This document shows positions 11,241 through 23,543 of a stretch of 64,000 nt of DNA, piece by piece. Location: NCBI GenBank assembly GCA_008711295.1, contig VUYV01000054.1:26781-90780 (forward strand). The letters run 5' to 3'. The DNA comes from Anarhynchus alexandrinus (lineage: Eukaryota; Chordata; Aves; Charadriiformes; Charadriidae). A model generated the notes under the pieces. It saw nothing but the letters and a program-made list of their open reading frames with translations, had not been told where the DNA came from and made no database searches. The translations under genes were made by a program, and so were the position numbers. Position 1 is the stretch's first letter. Each line of letters opens with the position of its first letter.

Positions 11241-11550
11241 CACTGTTGAGCCCAGAACTAGACTCAGTACTCCAGGTGTGGTCCCACCAGTGCTGAGAAG
11301 AGAAGGAACACCTCCCTCAACCTGCTGGCAGCACTCCTCCTAATGCAGTGCAGGACAGTTAGCCTTTTTTCTGCAAAGGCCCATCGCTGGCTCAGTTTCA
11401 ACTTTTCCACCAGGACCTCCACACCCTTCTCTGCAAAGGTGCTTTCCAGGTGGTTAGCACCCAGCATGTACTGGTGGCAAGGAGTTATTTCCTCCCCAGG
11501 TGGAGAACTTTGCACTTCCCCTTGTTGACCTGTGTAAGGTTCTTCCAACA
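11241..11550 (-). mobile_element. CR1 LINE fragment, C-terminal ORF2 (reverse transcriptase) region, frameshifted
   Basis: On the minus strand the DNA matches the 3' part of CR1 ORF2. In one frame it encodes Val-Asn-Lys-Gly-Lys-Cys-Lys-Val-Leu-His-Leu-Gly-Arg near 11545-11490. A stop then follows and the similarity switches to a second frame with His-Gln-Tyr-Met-Leu-Gly, then Glu-Ser-Thr-Phe-Ala-Glu-Lys, then Cys-Ile-Arg-Arg-Ser-Ala-Ala-Ser-Arg-Leu-Arg-Glu-Val, and finally Ser-Ala-Leu-Val-Gly-Pro-His-Leu-Glu-Tyr. These are standard C-terminal landmarks of CR1 ORF2, in the right order. The frame switch near 11485 shows a dead copy. The usual CR1 3' tail (TCACAGAATC in antisense) is absent, so the fragment is truncated at both ends. 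The 163-codon frame at 11264-11755 is this fragment plus about 200 bp of unrelated open sequence. Confidence 0.88.
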
Positions 11551-13847
11551 CATGCTTAGATGCCCTCATAGCATACACCACAGCATTTAACACAACCTTG
11601 GGATCATGCCCTAAAGACACCTTGTGCTGCAGCACAGTCCTCAGTGTTTCAGGCACTTTGAACTGCAAGCACACAATAAAAGCAACTGCTTCAGGATGGT
11701 CCCAAAGACATTCAAAAGCTACACGGTGTGTACACAGCCTAGAAGAAACCATCACTGAACACTGAAGACATGACCCAGTTCTGTGCTACAAGAATTGAGA
11801 GCTAGGAATTGATCCCTGGGCTTTCATGCTTTTAGTATTTAGCAGTAGCCCACGTGCTGCCATATCTCAGATTTTTTAAAAAGTCAAGAAAGTTAACATA
11901 TTAGAGTTCACTGTGAAGAGTACACTTCAAGTAAACTCCAGGACTAACTTAATCCACCGGTTCATTTGCTGCGTACACTGTAGTCCCTGTAGCGTATCCC
12001 TCCATGCAGACCAGCCACCTGCCTTCATTCAGATTCTGAGCAGATATGCCAGTAGGAGGCATTAAGCTCCCCCATCCAGAATTAAGTGTTCCTGTATTTC
12101 ACTAGCTAACTTAAACCCAGATTGGATAGTCTCACTGCAGTTGGTGGAAATGCATGTCTTTAAATGTCACCCACCTGAAAATGTACATTTTGTTATAGAA
12201 AATTATTTCCCATGAATCTGAAGCACGGAAGCCCAGATTCTCAAACACACTGCCAACATTTGAGCCCCTTGGTAAGGGAGCAGAATTCCACAGCACACAG
12301 GCGCAACTTTCATACACTAAGATTAACCAATTGCTTATTTATTGGTGAAAGATTTTTTTTATTTATTATGTGTGTCTGAACGTTTGTAGTTTTGTCTTTT
12401 GCCATTTTAACTCATCTTTTACAAATACAAAGAGTTTGCTTGGAGTTTTTTACTGGAATCTCACTGATCATTTTAAAACTCCAGCTAAGTGCACAAATTC
12501 CAAGTATTTCCCCACCCCCACTACTTCCAAGAAAAAGCTCAACTTCTATACTGCTCATAATTTAAGTCTTTGAGCTAAAAAAGCATACTGGTTAGATAGT
12601 TTTTCATCCTACCATGAGCAATTACAGCTTTTCTCACATGGCTGTTAGTGCGTGCAAGGCTCTTGCTGAGATCTAACCTGTACCTTGCAATTCCTTTAAT
12701 TTTGTTTTTATGCATCTGGGATTCACGCCAATATTCTGTTCCTTCTGTGAAGTGCTGACACCTTAAGGGTTTTTGCTTCTTAGTGTTCTCAAAGCTTTAT
12801 GTAGTCATTGTGTTCTAGGCACTTCCTCCTTTTTATGATTTTTGTAAGAATTGATGCTTTTGCATTTATCTCCATTAAATTCTGATTTCTATATAACAAC
12901 CCAGAACATCAACTTCTATCTTTAATTCCTGCAGAAAAATACACACAGTAACTCAAAACAAAAGAGAAGGAAGTAACCTGCACTCGTAAACCACCCCTAC
13001 CCCAAGCCAGGGCCACCTCTGAGTTGCAGCAAGCAAAAGGATTATCTAAAGTATGGCAGCTGCCGCCAAGAGCCAGTATGATTACACTTGCCTACGTTGC
13101 TCCAGCTAGAAAAAGACAAGCTTGATATAGAACATCATAGAGATATCACATGGCAAGAACTGGATGACCTTGGCAGCTGGACTAAAGGTAACGAATGAAA
13201 TTCAACAGTGCAAAATGAGGTCATGTACTAGCAACAAAATTAATAACAACCGATAAAAAAACCCGTGTTGTAACAAAGACTTCAGCAATAATCCAGAAAC
13301 GTTGTAATCTGAAAGAACAGAAGCATAAAGATGTCTTTAAGTGTCATCATGTGAAGATTATGAACCACTATTCAGATGCAACTTTAAAAAGGGCAAATAT
13401 AATCAAGATAGTGAAGTGCTAAGGGTTTTGGACCAGATAGGAATGATCCTTTACCTGAAACAGTTTAATTTTTTTTTTCTTTACCTTGGTTGTTGAAGAA
13501 ACTAGAATAAGCCAAAAAGAAAACTTTTAGACTGGAGAATCTTACAAAGAAGGAAGTCGACTTGTTTTGCTTACCAGAGTAAAAGTAGTATTGATCAGTA
13601 GCTTTTATTTTGAACATGGACTGCAAAGGTAACATTTGTCTATACGCACTTTAAAGTGACCCTATGTGGTTGTCAGGAAAGAGGTTAAGTCACAAAATGC
13701 AAGCTTCAAATATAGTGGAAATAAAAGTCAGAATCTGGTAGGTTTTCAGGACAACTGTCATTTAAGTGCAGTGAAGATTTTACCCTTCTGTTTCTTTTAC
13801 ACTATTGAGGCTAATGATTCTGTAGAACCTTTTTTTTTTCCTGATGG

Positions 13848-13872
13848 GAAATGGCATTTCGAATGCCATTTC
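13848..13872. repeat. Perfect inverted repeat, 11-bp arms, 3-nt loop
   Basis: Left arm gaaatggcatt (13848-13858), loop tcg, right arm aatgccatttc (13862-13872), with no mismatch. It could form a small cruciform or RNA hairpin. It is too short for a typical microRNA precursor, and the flanks do not extend the stem beyond a G-T pair. Confidence 0.85.
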
Positions 13873-14205
13873 TGCATTCTGCTGCTACCTTACATGTAAA
13901 GTTTGGCATAGATTCACCTTAAAAGATCCAGCCAATAGTGACAAAGCTTGCCAATAACTTGCTTTATCCAAAATGGCTTTGCTTCCTACCTTAGCCGAGC
14001 ACCAGTGCTAATGGATCTGAGCACACATGACTATGTAAATTTTTAAGACATGCTCATTTCAGTGGGAGAGCTGAGCAGTGGAAGTGTTTTACCACCGGTA
14101 TATCCTCTCACAAATTTTTATAAAAACATTTTTTCTACATGTCTGAAGTTATTCACACATAGATGTTCTTGACCTTCCTCACAAAATCAAAATAATGCTG
14201 GAAGC

Positions 14206-14239
14206 AATATTATACTGAAGAGAATATTATACTGAAGAA
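14206..14239. repeat. Tandem duplication, 2 x 17 bp
   Basis: The unit aatattatactgaaga plus one base is present at 14206-14222 and 14223-14239; only the last base differs (g versus a). Confidence 0.85.
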
Positions 14240-17200
14240 TATGAAAAGCAGATGGTCTTATGATAAGACAAGGATTGAACTGGGGAGGGATAAAATGCAT
14301 TTTTTCGCATGTCTGGGAAGCAGCATGGTTTCTTTCCTTATTTGTTTTGCTCTTCCCTCTGATTTGCCAAGTTTCATGGACCTACTCTGGAGGAAGTAAT
14401 TTACACCATTAGGCTTACTCATAAGACTTTCCAATTGCCTAATTTTCAGAGTTATAAATAACTACCTATGTCCAGCTGGCAGTATCATTCTGGATTCTAG
14501 CCTGTTAAAACTAATTGCTTCAGGCAAGTCACACCCTTAAATGTAAGCATTAAAGTCAGGACGTATCATGAACCTTTTATTTAGTTTCTTCTTTGTTCTA
14601 CTGTAACCAGGTCAGATTTTCTTCTTGTTCTCTATTGAGCATTAAATCAACTTCAAATCCAGCTTGCACACATAAAGGACCAGAAAATGCAAGAATGTCT
14701 CCACAAAGCATTCCCGATTCCCCCTTGTGGACCCCTAAAATTCTGAATTCAAATCAATAGCTCTAAGACACTCTGTAAGTGTTCTATACATCCTACGGTT
14801 TCATCCCAGAATGTGACGTGTATTGGATTTCATCAAGCAGACACCAAAATACTCATTACTTCTTTCTGTATACATGAAAGGGAAAGATAGAGAGCCAGAA
14901 AGACATGCATCTCCAATCCTGAGGATACCACCAGATGAAGCAGCAAGCAAAAGCATTTGATTCATATCAACATGGACACCCATCCACGAAGCACCACCAG
15001 CCAGGATCAGGGACCATCAGCCCCACAAAAGCAAGACAAGCCCCACATGAGAAAGCCAGTATTGCTCTTTCAATAATTTCATGTTAAAACAGGAGGATTT
15101 GCTTCCTAAACCTCAGAGGCAATTGGCTTATCTTTACAGAGAAAAGATTTATCTTCAGTAATGTTTTTGTTTCTGTAAGCTTTCCAAATGGAAATCAATT
15201 TATTTTAAAAAATCCCAAACCATCCAGGTTCAGTAACCTCTCACAACAGCAAAATCCAATCGTGACAGCAGACTAGAAACAAGTCCTTTCTTCACTTCTG
15301 CCAATGCTTCACAGATATGTTACATGAAATAACAGAGCAAATAAAGAGACAGGAGGCTGGTCAATATTTGTCATGCATAAATGGTGTTCAGGTACAAATG
15401 TTTATATCAGATTATATTAACTACGTATTCTTTTTTGCATTCAATTGAAAATTTCAGTCTGAAATAGACCCAAAATCCTCAAATCAATGAATTCTAATAA
15501 CAATCTGTTAATAATTACTCAATAAACTGTCTTCCAATTTAAAGTTTAGCACTTGGTATAGAATAGACTCCTCTAACGCTATGAAGGAGCTCAAAACAAG
15601 AGAATGAAACGAAGCAAGACCTCACTTGATAGAGGAATAATTAATATTTTTCAATTATTCCACTTACACTTCATTATGGATAATCCTAATAGTGTGCATA
15701 TTATGGTTTGCAGAAGGGCTAACAGCAGGATATCTATAGGCAGCCATTAGCATCTTCAAGATTACTACCCCCCCGTCAGGCTATCAGAATCATTTTATTT
15801 TCGTTAAACAAAGAACATTTAAGTTTCAATCCATGTTAAATGGTTGATATAATGGTGATCACTATCTTCTTCACCCTCCAACCCCTACTGTCTTTTTTCC
15901 AAAACTCAACAGTTTGGTTTTTTTAAAAAGAAATAAAAAGAAAGAAAACTGCTCTTAACACTAAAAACGGTCTGTGCCTGCTGCTGTTACCAGCCACACC
16001 GAACATTTGATCTCAGCATAAATAACAGATGATAGGTAGTTCTGCCCTTGAAACGCAGATCAAATAATGTTGTAATGCATGCAGTATTCTTCCTTTTCAA
16101 GCATGCCAGTGAACTCAGCAGAGATCTTTAAAGGCACATTCTTTGTTACTATGACTTCAGCAGTCTCTCTAGATGTTTCAAATTTATTTTTCCATTTTCT
16201 TCCAGCAAGAGATGGAGGTGTCAGGTAAGTAGCAGTACATGATACTAACCATAACTTTGTGAGCAGGCAATTAAGTGACAGCAGGCTCCTAACCGAACTA
16301 GTAATTACACTCTTTTGGACATAAAAGGAAGGCAAACTATTTACACCTTACATTAAGCTTGCTGAGTTTTGGTCTGAATGGCTTTTCACTGCTCTTTCTG
16401 TGTCTCCCCTCCTCCAATTTTTTTGGGTGTGCTGTAAAATCCTCTTGAACATGTAGGGCATTGCATTCCCACGTAATGGAAGCAGACCTGAAAAAATGAT
16501 TTGCATAAAATTTGTATAAAGAAAGACTGCCCAAGCCAGCCACATCCTAGTCGGTGGGACCATGCAAAAGGATTATGAATTGAATATGAATTGCATTTTT
16601 TTTGACATAAAGTTGGCATAATAGTATTTTCAAATGCACTGTATCTTATTTATTCATACTTTTGCATGAAGGGCTTTCTCTGTGCAAGCATGGCTCTAGC
16701 GTGACAGCTGCTCCAAGTTAACCATATGTGGCACAAAAGGCAACTGCAGATCCATTATGCTGCAAAGGGATTGTACTATAGTGCAATGGTTTTTAAGCTG
16801 TTACAAACGCAGTTTTTTTCCTCAGGGTCTATAAGCAACTTCAAGGGTTCTGTTTGGTTTTTTTAAGTGAAACAAAAAACCCTCCTACTGAAATATAGTC
16901 TTGCTTTTGTTTACTCTACAGTAAAATGCTACAAAAATACCAAAATTGCTGTATTTAACTTTCAGCAGTTCAACACAGAACAGCAGAGACCCACTAAAGG
17001 TTATTTTCTGACCTGATAGAAATAATTGTCTTCAATTACTCAAAATACAACTGAATTCAACAAGGGACTGTATGGTCTCAGTGAATGCATATTATTCAAA
17101 GCAACTGCAGGGCTGTTGAGAGGAAAAAAAAGAGGGGGGTGGAAGTACTGATGTTTATTTGTTTTTCCACATTAAAAATAGCATTTGAAAGCTGATTCAA

Positions 17201-18659
17201 AGCCTTTACAATTCAGTGAAACTGTTCCTTTTGAGTTCAGTGGACCTCAGGTGAGGCTTCTGGGGAAAGAAATGGAAGACAGATAAGGTTTACAAAGGAT
17301 AGTTTTGATTAAAAACGAAATCTTCAAGAGGAAATTAAGACAAAAAGAATTGAGTGCATTTACATCTATTTTGGCACTGGTTCTTATAAACTACAGTAAA
17401 TTGTACTGTCAGAAATGAAATTAATACTGATAAGAGATTTCAAAATATAATGGTTTAAAAGAACCTAGTTAAGAAATATCATTAAGGCCCTCCTGTGATG
17501 AACACCTGCTAGAGACTCTACACAGTGCACTTCAGAACACTTGAGTTTGGAAACATTGTTTTTGTGCTAATTAACGAACTTTGGTCTAGGGTAGCAGGTG
17601 TGAAATTGCTACCATTTGAGATTTTCGGCTGTGTTTTCTTAAACAAATAATGTACAATTTTACAGAGAATGAAAGTAAATTCAGTTTATGAAGCACCAAT
17701 CTCTCCAGTGATGTTGAGAGAAGGGATATAGGAAGGCCACATAAACATGGAGATTAGTTTTATTTCACCATTTTCTTTTTGTTGCAAGGACTAAGGATAT
17801 CCAAAAGGTGAGACTAAGTAGACATATGTAGCAATGCCAAAACTATTAGCTGTGAAGTACTGCCCTAACCTTTGATTCCTTTCTTGGGTACATGAACTTT
17901 TTTAAGACTGAGCAAAAACTGCGTATCTAGATTCCAAGACATTTAATTTCTTGAGGGTATAATTAATAGCTAAGCACAAAATATACCAAGTCCAAAGGAA
18001 CTGTACTGCAGGAAGCAAGCATTGCTGGAGAAAGATGAGACACAGAGTGTGAACGTATATCAGTTAGAGCCTGTGTCCTTTCGCAGCCAAAGACAAATGC
18101 AAGCTTATCTTAACAGTAAATACTTAAGACATTTTTCTTCTAATAGTTGCTTTGTTTAGGTTTCACAAGGGTTTGAGGAGAAAAGACTAGGTGAGTTTAT
18201 TTTACATTAAAGGCACTGAAACATATGACCAAGTATGACAGAAACGTTTTCCCTTCCCTACATTACAACGCCTGTTTTCTCAGTAGGTGTGAATACAGAT
18301 AACTTGAACTAGGTAGATATTGCATGCGTTCTCAGTACTGTCTATAAAGTCAACACTAACAACTTTTAGTTGCCTATTTTCTCATAAGAATCCACTTCAC
18401 AAACTAAGCAGATGGGAACAAGGGGATTAGGGTTGAATTTCTGCCCTGAGCCACAGGGCTCTTCTGTGATGCTGAGTTGGTGACTTAAGCTTATATATTC
18501 AAAATTACCTAAGAGATTACAAATTAAATTAAATGCTGCAATTACTTATCTTTAGAAAGTTTCTTCAAGTTTTCTGGATCACAAGGATGACTGTATAAGT
18601 TCTCTAGCATTTCTGAGCTTTCTGTATACTACAGCAAAGTTTTGGAGACTCTGTGAAGA

Positions 18660-19110
18660 CACACCTCTCAAGGAGCATCAGAAGCAGGGCAGCTCCATGA
18701 AGGAGGATGAACAGGAGCCAAGGGTGACTGCAGCACAGGCTGTACCCTCATCAGCTGGCACCATCCCACGGAGCCTGAGCATGGCAGGACATCCCAGACA
18801 CAGTGAGGGGAAGGACCAGGGCTGTCCAGGGAGTCCAGCCAGAAGCAGTAGGAGGCAGGGCTAGAGACAAGACTACAGTGTAGGTCTGCAATCCATACAG
18901 GACAGAGACAGGCAGACCAATGACACAGACCAGGGAAGGACCAGGGCCTCAGACCTGAGCTCAAAGGGATCCCCTAGATGAAGAACAGGGTGTACGGAAG
19001 GGGAAGGAAAAAGAGGCAGAAGTGGAACAAAAGAACAGACTATGGGACCAGACAGTTGAGTCTGGTTAGGGCATTTAAGGTCTACTGCTGCCCTCAGGGC
19101 CATGACAATG
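18660..19110. repeat. Unidentified GC-richer, purine-rich block; probable old repeat
   Basis: From about 18660 the sequence changes abruptly to a CAG/AGG/GGA-rich composition with few A/T runs, and it returns to AT-rich DNA near 19110. A 14-bp word (ggaaggaccagggc) occurs twice, at 18809-18822 and 18934-18947, about 125 bp apart. GACAGAGACAGGCAG-like words recur. Minus-strand frames of 98 codons (18668-18964 and 18873-19169) are open because of the composition and look like low-complexity Cys/Pro/Ser/Trp-rich nonsense. The texture fits an unclassified bird/reptile retroelement-derived repeat, but I cannot name a family and see no termini. Confidence 0.45.
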
Positions 19111-20779
19111 CTCTTTAAAAAAATCCAGGTGAATGTGTTTAAGAAGTAAAATGAATTAAACAGTTGCAATCTAGTCCAATTTGCTCTTTATCAACCTAAA
19201 AGAAAGCTGGCCCAATTGTCAGGCTGCCCAGGAGACAGCCAGTAATGAGATGACAAGAGCTTGGCTGGACTGAAGCGAGCTCTGTTGGCAGAGCTGTATG
19301 GAAAAGCTTGTAGAGCACCTGCTCCCATCATGCTTGTCTCTAGCTGCCAGACCCAGCTTCACAAAATTTTTACACACAATAGTTGTTCTCCTGAAAGAAA
19401 TAAAACAATCACATAAAATATGTCCAAGGTAGTGTGTTTGTTTTAAATATCTGAAGGAGCAGAAAGAACCTATGGGAAAATCAAGAATATGAAACACAGC
19501 TAACAAACTGCTAAGATGCTAACTAGCTAACACAACTAAGATACTATTATGACTTTATAAAAGAATAACAGAAAAATATAACCAAAAGACCTAAATTCTC
19601 CTGGCACAGCCTACCATGTAGCAGCTTAGGAAATTTTAGAGAAGCTGTGGAGAAAACCTAACAAAGAATTCTTTGAATTAATGGCATTTCATACCCTCTC
19701 TGGATCCGTGGGCAGTGTATTCTGCTTCCCAAAAACATGGTCAAAAAATATTAACTGACTTAAAAAAGAAAATAAAGCTCTAGACTTGTATGGGTGACTT
19801 CAATTCAACTTCATTACCTGCTTAAAATCTTGACTGTTTGTTTATGAGCCTCTGATTTACCTCACTACCTGTCTCCTTTACTCTAATTATTATTCATCAG
19901 TCGAATCAGCTGCAAAGATCCTGTACACTTTCCCTATGTCCTGAGCCACTTCATTTACATTCTGGTTTTCTTCATTATCTTCATAGGTTCAATTTTCTGT
20001 TTTGTTCAACATTCCTCTACCCTCTCAGGATCCTAGTACAAATCATCAACACCCAAATATTCCAATGAGTTCCTCTCTTTTCATGTTACAAAATTGCAAA
20101 TGGGAGGGGTTAAAAGATGCCTTAGACAGCAAAAAAGCAAAATTAAATATGTATTTAGGTGTGAATCTGACTATACTGAAGTGGCAACTTTGCTGTGTGG
20201 ATACATTTAAAAGGTTTGCTGGATTTTAAGAAATAACTTCCATCTGACTGTGTACAAGAGCATTTTGATAAGACTGTGCTGCCAGAGGGTTTATTACTTC
20301 AAAAATACTTAGGTATGGTAGGCTTGGTACACGTAAATAAGGATGTAGACATGTCAATGCATACATGTCACCTTTATTGCTACATGCTAATCCAGCAAGA
20401 TGTTGGGTAAGCCATGTTTATATCTGTATTACCTACTACTTTTTAAAGCCTCTGTGAATATACTGTGGAGAAAAACCATACGGAAAACACATTATGTCTC
20501 TCCAATTGTAGTTTTGCCTACCAGTATTCAATATAGATCTTGGGCAGCCAAAGCACTATGGTTTATGAAAAAATTAAATTATTTTTCAACGTGGAAGGCA
20601 GAAGCATGTGGAATTGTAAAGGCCTTTTTGCTGCAATAACAGGTCTAATTATTTGTCCCCACTAAAATTTATCACTGAAAAACTTAAGAGCAGTTTTTAT
20701 AAGCTATTCATATTATATTATCTGTTCTCTCCAATACACACAATGAATTGTCTCTAGCTCAGCTCTTGGGTACACGACA

Positions 20780-20900
20780 AAGAAGATATGCTTAGCAGAG
20801 TAATATTACCATTAATTACTGTAATTAATGCAAATTATGCAAAACCAGGGAAACTCAATTACCAAAGAAATAACAACCTTTGAACTGAAAATGCAACAGT
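20780..20900. promoter_or_regulatory. Candidate regulatory element: homeodomain palindrome plus POU octamer
   Basis: A perfect palindrome attaattac-t-gtaattaat (20811-20829) contains two oppositely oriented TAATTA-type homeodomain cores. It overlaps a canonical octamer ATGCAAAT (20828-20835) and is followed at once by a near-octamer ATGCAAAA (20837-20844). Family knowledge: TAATTA is bound by many homeodomain factors and ATGCAAAT by POU factors. Such motif density also arises by chance in AT-rich DNA, so the call is tentative. Confidence 0.35.
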
Positions 20901-23518
20901 AAATGCAGAAGTTCAACTTGGAATAGCTTAATTGTAGCAGAAAGAACGCTGAGCAGAGTGTTTAGATTTTGGTCCTACATGCTAAGGCTGTTTATAAAAA
21001 GCTGCACGAGTTTATAGAATGCTAATACATGGAACATAATATAAGAAATGGTATTATATGAAATTCTTCATATACAGAAAATTTCTCTTAAACCATTTGT
21101 TTTACAGGATTTGTTACTGTTCTTTAAACCAGCTGTTTTAAAAAGCGGTGCACCATGGGTTTCTCACAGAGGATAACAGGCTAGCTGGATCCCCATTTTG
21201 ATGGGCAAAGTATATTCTCCCCCATTTTAAATCAATAAAGTAGACAATTCTTACAAAATTACTAGAGTTTCATAAAGCCATAGCTTCATACACAACATGC
21301 CCAGCATGTCAGTATCTTCAGGGTTTTTTTGATGTAGAAACACGCCTGCAATCCTAACCTAAATTCATCATAACATTCAGTGTCAGCTCAGGAGTTTGGT
21401 GGTTTTAGTACTTCTGTTATTTGTAAATACAAGGACTGTAATGAAGATGCAAGAATTGAAATGGCCTGTAAAATTATGAACCAAATCACAGAGTTCATGA
21501 TAACCTCCTCATCCTACTGAAGGAAAAGAATTCTGAAATTTATGTCAAAGAATCAGAATTTTCACCAACTGTTGTATTCAGATCCAAGATGAGGGTTTTC
21601 TTAGCTTCACAGCTTTCAGTTTCAAAGATCCCCCTACATCTTAATCCTTATTCCTGTAAATTTATTATTTTGCCAAATAATAGGAAGTACTGTACTAAAT
21701 TATGTTAGTAAACCAACAACCTTAGGACATTTGAAAAGTCAGCTCTTGAAAATGAAACATATTTTTACTTCTGAACGATCAGCTATGAAAAAAACAGCTT
21801 AGGAGAAAGGTATTGTTAATTCCAAGCAGTGCATGATCTTGAGTGTGCAGGTTTATGCAAATGTTACATACCTAATGTAACTGTGGAATTTCTCATGCAT
21901 TTCTTTTATGAATCCTCCAGAGCTCTCCAATTCAATTATATTGTTCAGCAATCTGTCTCAAATATGAATTATGTGTGGTTTTAAAAAAGGGAGTAATTCA
22001 CATATTTCATTTTACTTTGCTCTACTAAGATAGCCTTTTTTTTTGGAATAAAGAATAGCAGGAGTGTTTCACACTAAACTTTGTAGATTTACATTTTAAA
22101 ATTAAGACTTGCCCTGGTGTCAGATATCTTATATGATTATATCATGTCAAACGTGTGAAGTCAAAGGTATTTCATTAGAGAGGGTACCATTTAAATTCAC
22201 CTTGCAATCTAGTTGTATGCCATGTAATATAGGTGCTTTTCCCTGCAATTCGGAAGATAACGGCTCATGTCAATTAAAAATACAGCTGCTGTTTATCTGA
22301 AGAGCAAAACCTCAAAGCTTTAACTGTTGTTTTAAGGCATGTGTTAAATGGAGATCAGACACTGTAAAATACCAGAGAGGCTAAAAATCTGACAGCTGTG
22401 AATATTACAAAATTCTCTGGGGAATCAGCAAAGTCCAGATAGTATAATGCTGCTGGTAAAATGCACCTACTATCTAGAGAAGAGTATAAATGTTTAGGTC
22501 ATGCATATTTTAAAATAAAATATCCAACTACTAGATATGTGCCTACTAAGAAACAAGTTCCTTACCATATCTAAGTGAAATAGGGACAGTGTTGTCACCT
22601 GTAGGCCAGACCTGGAGATAAGCTTTGTCAGTAGCTACCTGTAAGAAAATCCATGAACTTTATAATTTATTTTCATATATTTAAAAAAAAAAAAACAACC
22701 ACCTGGGAAAAGTTAAATGCTTGATTCAGTGAACTCTCTGAAAGTTGAATTGCCCCTTCTTGGCCTTTTTTCCCCTTATATTGACTTCAAAAGACCCTAT
22801 ATCAAGCTCTGTAGGTACAGTTTCATGACACTTCGAAATCAATTGGATCATTCACTTCCCTAAATCCAAGCATGTCGATAAGTGTTTGCAAGATCCGTGC
22901 CCAAGCCTTCTGTTAAATACTTCACGCAGTATTTTTTTATTCTAACTGCCTCTCTAAGTATGATCACAATGCAAAATTACTTTGGTTTGAACAAAAGCTC
23001 AAAAATATTCATTTTATAATATGCAGATTTTTGTAAGCATTTTTGTAACACTGTGTATTCACCACATCAGCCTGTTAAAAATACTTTTTTAAGGATTTTT
23101 TTTTGTTTGTTTGTTTTGATTGTTTGGTAGGTTGCCCTTTTTCCCTTATTAAGAGAAGTTTAAAAGCCATGAAAAGAAGACTTACAATTGGCTTATTCGA
23201 GAAAAAGAAGTGAAAAGGCAGCCTTGGAACACTGAGCCCAGGTGTTGCCAGTGTAGTAAATGGAAGTGAAACCAGAGTAAATGCCAAATGAACAGGTGGA
23301 AAAAAGCTAAAATAAGATGTTTGTTGGTCTGTAATGACAGGTATTACTCCTTATAACCCACTTGCAAAATTGTTTCCCTGTATCTTTACTATTTGTAAGA
23401 TTCAATTTTCTTCTTTTACTTTATTGCATGTTTGAGTTTTGCCTTTCTAAGACTATAAACAAGTTTCTGTATCTTGAGCTATAATCATACAGCAAATATA
23501 GGGCAAGCAGTCACACTT

Positions 23519-23543
23519 ATGCTAGCGTTCGTTTAGCTAGCAT
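23519..23543. repeat. Inverted repeat, 8-bp arms, 9-nt loop
   Basis: Arms atgctagc (23519-23526) and gctagcat (23536-23543), each built around an NheI-type GCTAGC palindrome. Structure only; no function is inferred. Confidence 0.8.

Larger units (their letters stand above)
11551..18659. other. No gene seen; AT-rich DNA
   Basis: No coding exon, RNA gene or clear transposon. Listed separately are a perfect 11-bp hairpin (13848-13872), a 17-bp tandem duplication (14206-14239) and a weak MIR-like resemblance near 18424-18505. There is a C7 run near 15769 and an A/G-rich stretch near 17120-17145. Three overlapping minus-strand frames at 16337-16619 are under 80 codons and have no recognisable content. 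Confidence 0.65.

Noticed and set aside
11264..11755. 163-codon minus-strand frame as a gene
   Set aside because: Its C-terminal half is a frameshifted CR1 ORF2 fragment and its N-terminal half has no recognisable content; it is a by-product of the repeat.
18424..18505. MIR-like word order (gggttgaatttctgccctgag followed by tgagttggtgacttaag)
   Set aside because: Matches are short and interrupted; much weaker than at 6131 or 7304.
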